Assembly (NCBI RefSeq): GCF_016219575.1
Contig: NZ_JACRMG010000039.1
Coordinates: 49,189-113,188, forward strand
Reading direction: 5' to 3'
DNA length: 64,000 bases
Source: Bradyrhizobium sp.
GTDB taxonomy: Bacteria; Pseudomonadota; Alphaproteobacteria; Rhizobiales; Xanthobacteraceae
Numbering within the stretch: position 1 is the first letter of the stretch; the number at the start of each line of letters is the position of its first letter. Below, piece by piece: positions 59,623 through 64,000 of the stretch. Under the pieces are notes generated by a model, which worked only from the letters and a program-made list of their open reading frames with translations, was not told the origin of the DNA and made no database searches. The position numbers and the translations under genes are program-made.

Positions 59623-59626
<4 letters not shown>
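58790..59626 (-). CDS. trpA: Tryptophan synthase alpha chain
   Basis: TrpA splits indole-3-glycerol phosphate and feeds indole through the tunnel to TrpB. The 278-residue TIM barrel has the active-site Glu and Asp ([19 protein letters not shown], and [12 protein letters not shown]) and the phosphate-binding loop [10 protein letters not shown]. It overlaps the trpB stop by 4 bp, so trpB and trpA are co-translated. Confidence 0.97.
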
Positions 59627-60840
<1,214 letters not shown>

Positions 60841-60872
60841 CGAACCGTCAATTCTTGTGTTGGCCTCTTACT

Positions 60873-60994
60873 CCCTCTCCCCGCCCTTGCGGGGAGAGGG
60901 TTGGGGTGAGGGGCTAGCCCCGCAAATTCGTTGAGAGTTGAGCGCGCGGAGACTCCCCCTCACCCGGATCGCTGACGCGATCCCCGTGAGGTAA
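60873..60994. repeat. CCCTCTCCCC-type repeat overlapping the 3' end of trpF
   Basis: Starts with a perfect hairpin CCCTCTCCCCG/CGGGGAGAGGG (60873-60900), then TGAGGGGCT..., TTGAGAGTTGAGCGCGCGGAGACTC, and ends in a second hairpin GGATCGC/GCGATCC with CCTCAC/GTGAGG arms. The same motifs recur in the same order at 63733-63886. The trpF stop lies inside it. Confidence 0.78.
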
Positions 60995-61642
60995 AGAGAG
61001 GTGTGTGGCGCGCGCGGCGCGGATGAAGTCGCGGATCATGTCGGGGTCCTTGACGCCGGGCGTGCGCTCCACGCCTGACGACACGTCAACGCCGCCGGCC
61101 CGCGTGACGCGGACCGCCTCGGCGACGTTGCCGGCATGCAAGCCGCCCGACACCATGAAGGGCAGCCTGAGATCGAGGTTTTCCAGCAGATGCCAGTCGA
61201 AAGCCGCGCCCAGCCCGCCCGGACGCGTGGCGCCCCTGGGCGCGCGGGCGTCGAACAGGATGCGGTCGGCAACCGCAGCATAGCCGGGCAGGCCCGCGAG
61301 GTCGGCTACGGTCTCCACCGGCAGCGCCTTCATCACGGGCAAGCCGAACTTCTGCTTGATGTCGCGCACCCGCGCCGTCGTCTCCTTGCCGTGGATCTGC
61401 AGGATATCGGGATGCAGCGCATCGATGATGTTCTCGAAGGTCGCGTCGTCGGCATCGACCGTGAGCGCCACCTTCACGGCACGCCCCCCGGCGTGGCGAC
61501 CGAGCTCGCGCGCCGTCTCGAGCGAAAGGTGCCGTGGCGAGGGCGGGAAGAACACGAAGCCGACCATGTCCGCGCCAGCCTCCAGCGCGACGTCGAGCGT
61601 CTCGCGCGTGGACAGGCCGCAAATCTTGACGAGCAGGGACAT
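60914..61642 (-). CDS. trpF: Phosphoribosylanthranilate isomerase with repeat-derived tail
   Basis: TrpF isomerises N-(5-phosphoribosyl)anthranilate in tryptophan synthesis. The 242-residue protein has the opening MSLLVKICGLSTRETLDVA (catalytic Cys of KICG), the FDARAP catalytic Asp region and the GGLHAGNVAEAVR and VDVSSGVERTPGVKD phosphate-binding loops. The last about 26 residues (LPHGDRVSDPGEGESPRAQL...) are encoded inside the dispersed repeat at 60873-60994, which makes it longer than typical TrpF. The start is ATG at 61642 after AAGGAACC, six codons inside the track frame. Confidence 0.93.
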   Translation of the reverse strand: MSLLVKICGLSTRETLDVALEAGADMVGFVFFPPSPRHLSLETARELGRHAGGRAVKVALTVDADDATFENIIDALHPDILQIHGKETTARVRDIKQKFGLPVMKALPVETVADLAGLPGYAAVADRILFDARAPRGATRPGGLGAAFDWHLLENLDLRLPFMVSGGLHAGNVAEAVRVTRAGGVDVSSGVERTPGVKDPDMIRDFIRAARATHLSLPHGDRVSDPGEGESPRAQLSTNLRG

Positions 61643-61696
61643 GGTTCCTTCGGACCGCAAAAGGGCTGAAATTTCGGGCGGCTGACGGGGCGGGTT

Positions 61697-62077
61697 CTAC
61701 AACGTCGCGCCCTGCTTGTCTCGCTCGACGGACCCGTAAATGCCCCCCTGCGCGAGCGCCGGATAGCGCTGCTCGCGCGCCGCCTGGCTGCGCAAGTCGG
61801 CCAGTTGGGTCCGCATCTGGCGGGCCTCGGCCTCATGCTGGCGGGCGGCACGGCGCCATTTGCCCTGCCGGAACCAGCTCGCCATGCCCCCGGCCAGAAC
61901 GCCGAGGATCGCCACCGCAATGATCACCACGAACAGCGGCAGCGTCACCGCGACCGTCGGCGTCACCGAATTGAACGGGTCGAACGACACCGTCACCAGA
62001 TGGCGGTTGGCGACCGCGAAGATGACGAAGAAGATGCCGAGGGGAATGACGACCAGCGCGGTGAGGAATTTTCGCAT
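61697..62077 (-). CDS. LapA-domain (DUF1049) membrane protein
   Basis: A 126-residue protein with two membrane helices (about 5-25, LTALVVIPLGIFFVIFAVANR; and about 42-65, LPLFVVIIAVAILGVLAGGMA) followed by a cytoplasmic coiled-coil-like tail (RRAARQHEAEARQMRTQLADL). This is the LapA/YciS type, linked in E. coli to regulation of lipopolysaccharide synthesis together with LapB. The start at 62077 (MRKFL) has GGGAG at 7-nt spacing, better than the ATG at 62083. The ihfB-lapA-trpF order is conserved. Confidence 0.85.
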   Translation of the reverse strand: MRKFLTALVVIPLGIFFVIFAVANRHLVTVSFDPFNSVTPTVAVTLPLFVVIIAVAILGVLAGGMASWFRQGKWRRAARQHEAEARQMRTQLADLRSQAAREQRYPALAQGGIYGSVERDKQGATL

Positions 62078-62159
62078 GACCATCTCCCGTCTGAATCGAG
62101 GTTACCGGACGGGTCCGGCGGCGAGTGCTGCAGGCCGAGCCGGGCCGCTGAAAAACGCT

Positions 62160-62465
62160 TTAGCTGCCGGCCTCGGGCGTCGCCGGCTCGCGATTCAGCC
62201 GCTCGCGCATTTCCTTGCCGGTCTTGAAGAACGGCACGCTCTTCTGGTCGACCGGCACATGGGCGCCGGTGCGGGGATTGCGCCCGGCGCGGGCCGGGCG
62301 ATGCTTGACCGAGAAGGCGCCGAAGCCGCGCAGCTCGACCCGGTCGCCGCGCGCCAAGGCAGCCACGATCTCATCGAGAATCGCGTTGACGATATTCTCG
62401 ACGTCCCGCTGGTAGAGATGCGGGTTGTGCTCGGCTATGCGCTGAACGAGTTCGGATTTGATCAT
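62160..62465 (-). CDS. ihfB: Integration host factor subunit beta
   Basis: IHF is the sequence-specific DNA-bending heterodimer. The 101-residue HU-family protein opens [21 protein letters not shown] and has the DNA arm [21 protein letters not shown] and C-terminal [14 protein letters not shown]. The partner IhfA is not in the window. Between sppA and lapA as in other Rhizobiales. Confidence 0.96.
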   Translation of the reverse strand: MIKSELVQRIAEHNPHLYQRDVENIVNAILDEIVAALARGDRVELRGFGAFSVKHRPARAGRNPRTGAHVPVDQKSVPFFKTGKEMRERLNREPATPEAGS

Positions 62466-62639
62466 CGAGGAATGGACCCGGGACCGTTTACTTCAGCCAT
62501 TTCCGTGAAAATGCCTTGATCTGTCAAGACGCTAAATCAATTTTGGGCAGCGCGAAAGGACGTGACAGGCGGCCCCGGATGGCCCTGTCGCGACACAAGC
62601 AAAGCGGGTGCGGCGCGGGAGGGGGGCGAATTCCGCCCC

Positions 62640-63620
62640 CTAGTTGGAGGCGGCGGGCTGCCAGAGCGCCAGCATCCCGTCCATCGAGAGGCGGTCCACC
62701 GCCTGGCTGACCCCGGACTGCTCGAGACGGCGGGCGATGCCACCCAGGCCGACTGCCTCCAGGGTGATCGAGGTGGCCGCGCGCAGGAAGGTCAGGTCAC
62801 CGAAGCGCGGCTGCAGCTTGTAGTCCCGCACCGGCAGTCCCTTCTTGATGTTCTTGTTCGCTTCCAGCCACGCCACCGCGGCCTTCTCGTCGCCGAGCGC
62901 GTCGACGAGTTTCAGCTCGACCGCCTGGCGGCCGGTGAAAACGCGGCCGTCGGCGACCTTCTCGATCTGCGCGTCGTCCATGCCGCGGCGTTCCTTCACC
63001 AGACCGCGGAACCAGGCATAGGAATCCTTGACCAGCGCGTCGATTGCGGCGCGTGCCTCGGGGCTGGTTGGCTCGAACCCGTTGGGCGCAGCCTTGAGCG
63101 GCGAGGACTTGATTTCCTCGACCTTCACGCCGACGGTCTTCATCAGCTCGGTGAAATTCGGAAACTGGAACAGCACGCCGATCGAGCCGACCAGCGAGCT
63201 TTGCTGCGCCACGATGTGGTCGGCGGCGATCGCGGTGATGTAGCCGCCGGACGCGGCCAGTCCTTCGACGACGACCACCAGCGGCTTTTTCGCCTTCAGC
63301 CGCACCAGCGAATCGTAGAGCTGTTCGGAGCCGGCGGTGGTGCCGCCGGGCGAGTTGATGTGCACGATGACGGCGGCGGCCTGCGACTTCTCCAGCCGCT
63401 CCAGCGCCTCGACGCGGTCGGAGTCGCTGCGGATCAGCCCGTCGATTTTCACGCGCGCGATCGAGCTCGTCGAAGCCAGCGTGCCGCGGCCGCCCGGCGC
63501 CACGACGACACCGACCGCAACCACGGCGAGGATCGCGACCACGGCGGCGGCAACGCGCCAGAAGGTCAGCTTGCGGCGAATCCTGCGACGATCGACGATG
63601 ACGTCCGAATCCAGCGACAT
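62640..63620 (-). CDS. sppA: Signal peptide peptidase SppA, short form
   Basis: A 326-residue inner-membrane serine protease of family S49, which degrades cleaved signal peptides. There is one N-terminal membrane helix (about 20-42; VAAAVVAILAVVAVGVVVA). The nucleophile Ser is in EGLAASGGYITAIAAD and the likely catalytic Lys in VEEIKSSPLKAA. Length fits the single-domain type. It is the last complete gene before the insertion sequence; in related genomes rpsA usually follows on this side. Confidence 0.93.
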   Translation of the reverse strand: MSLDSDVIVDRRRIRRKLTFWRVAAAVVAILAVVAVGVVVAPGGRGTLASTSSIARVKIDGLIRSDSDRVEALERLEKSQAAAVIVHINSPGGTTAGSEQLYDSLVRLKAKKPLVVVVEGLAASGGYITAIAADHIVAQQSSLVGSIGVLFQFPNFTELMKTVGVKVEEIKSSPLKAAPNGFEPTSPEARAAIDALVKDSYAWFRGLVKERRGMDDAQIEKVADGRVFTGRQAVELKLVDALGDEKAAVAWLEANKNIKKGLPVRDYKLQPRFGDLTFLRAATSITLEAVGLGGIARRLEQSGVSQAVDRLSMDGMLALWQPAASN

Positions 63621-63732
63621 CGAAATTCTCCTGAAAACAGTGCGCGCGCTTTTGCCTGCGCAGCGTAATGATCGGCTTATCTGATTACATCAATTGCGAC
63701 GCAATTTGAAGAAAACAAGGCCCCTGCCCCTT

Positions 63733-63886
63733 CCTTCTCCCCTTGTGGGAGAAGGTGGCGCGGACGAAGTCCGCGACGGATGAGGGGTTCTCTCGGCAGT
63801 TGCAGTTCTTTCAATGAGAGCTCGACCCGCGGAGACAGACCCCTCACCCCGCTTCGCTTCGCGAAGCGACCCTCTCCCACAAGGGG
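63733..63886. repeat. Second copy of the CCTTCTCCCC repeat, interrupted at its right end
   Basis: CCTTCTCCCCTTGTGGGAGAAGG hairpin, TGAGGGGTTCTCTC, then TCAATGAGAGCTCGACCCGCGGAGACAG and CCCCTCACCCCGCTTCG, closing with CCTCTCCCACAAGGGG. The order matches the repeat at 60873. The outer right arm stops at about 63886, where insertion-sequence-like sequence begins. Confidence 0.72.
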
Positions 63887-64000
63887 CCTGTTGCGTAATT
63901 CGGCGATTGTGATTCTCTGAGACGTGGCCTTGGGAGATCGCGATGGCAGTGAAGCAGACCGGACAACCGAGCTTTATGGAAGTGCTATTGCCGAAGGGGG
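63887..64000 (+). mobile_element. Left end of an insertion sequence, IS5-like
   Basis: Begins CCTGTTGCGTAATTCGGCG right after the repeat arm and contains the first codons of a transposase at 63943. The window ends within it, so the right end, terminal repeats and target duplication are not visible. The family assignment rests on the transposase start. Confidence 0.5.
63943..64000 (+). CDS. Transposase, N-terminal fragment at the window edge
   Basis: The frame reads MAVKQTGQPSFMEVLLPKG, which resembles the start of IS5-family transposases (TGQPSF...LPKG is the usual opening). The ATG is preceded by GGGAGATCGCG. Only 19 residues are in the window, so the DDE domain cannot be checked. Confidence 0.5.
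   Translation, partial: MAVKQTGQPSFMEVLLPKG

Noticed and set aside
62619-62642. Hairpin GGGGGCG/CGCCCCC beside the sppA stop as a terminator
   Set aside because: No T-run follows on either strand, so it is not a convincing intrinsic terminator.

Overview
The window is a high-GC, densely coded alphaproteobacterial chromosome segment, most like Bradyrhizobium or a close relative in the Nitrobacteraceae. The main grounds are the Irr regulator with an N-terminal Gly-Cys-Pro haem motif next to fabA-fabB-fabI, a DivL-type pseudo-histidine kinase, the sppA-ihfB-lapA-trpF-trpB-trpA-accD-folC order, a praR-like gene at the lnt-trmB locus, and many GTCATGCCCGGG-type palindromic repeats between genes. 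No rRNA, tRNA, CRISPR array or prophage was seen. The only mobile element is the start of an insertion sequence at the right edge.

Layout. 1-5.6 kb: ybeY (3' end), a CorC-like CBS protein, lnt, a praR-like regulator, an M20 peptidase and trmB. The M20 gene stands where other Rhizobiales usually carry metK. 5.7-7.7 kb: a PhyH-family dioxygenase and a DUF2336 protein on the minus strand. 7.8-18.5 kb: the translation/RNA block rimP-nusA-ylxR-infB-rbfA-truB-rpsO-pnp, with an apparent promoter, leader and terminator before rimP and a large hairpin before pnp. 18.6-22.7 kb: oxidative defence, with a Tat-exported superoxide dismutase facing katG, and oxyR divergent from katG. 22.7-23.8 kb: a GNAT acetyltransferase and a glutathione transferase. 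23.8-27.4 kb: fabI, fabB and fabA (minus strand) opposite irr. 27.5-36.1 kb: a mixed accessory stretch with an SH3 protein, a 2-hydroxyacid dehydrogenase, a P-loop kinase, moeB, a probable pseudoprotease, two small envelope proteins, gamma-glutamyltransferase and a ParA-like ATPase.

36.2-42.9 kb: mutM, then ubiE-ubiB, coaBC-dut, a MAPEG protein, a cupin remnant and a TetR regulator. CoaBC carries an extra N-terminal FitA-like ribbon-helix-helix DNA-binding domain, and a doubled 8-bp palindrome lies just upstream. This looks like a biosynthetic enzyme that captured an antitoxin DNA-binding domain, and it is the best candidate here for an undescribed regulatory system. 43-55.6 kb: divL, a tsaE-amgK fusion, a PilZ protein, murU, addB, addA and trxA, linking cell-cycle signalling, t6A synthesis, peptidoglycan recycling and break repair. 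55.6-63.6 kb (minus strand): a phosphoesterase, folC, accD, trpA, trpB, trpF, lapA, ihfB and sppA. The trpF reading frame ends inside a dispersed repeat. The window closes with the 5' end of a transposase that seems to sit in another copy of that repeat family.

Start codons were chosen by family length and visible Shine-Dalgarno sequence, so several differ from the ORF track. All assignments come from reading motifs by eye; no database search was run.
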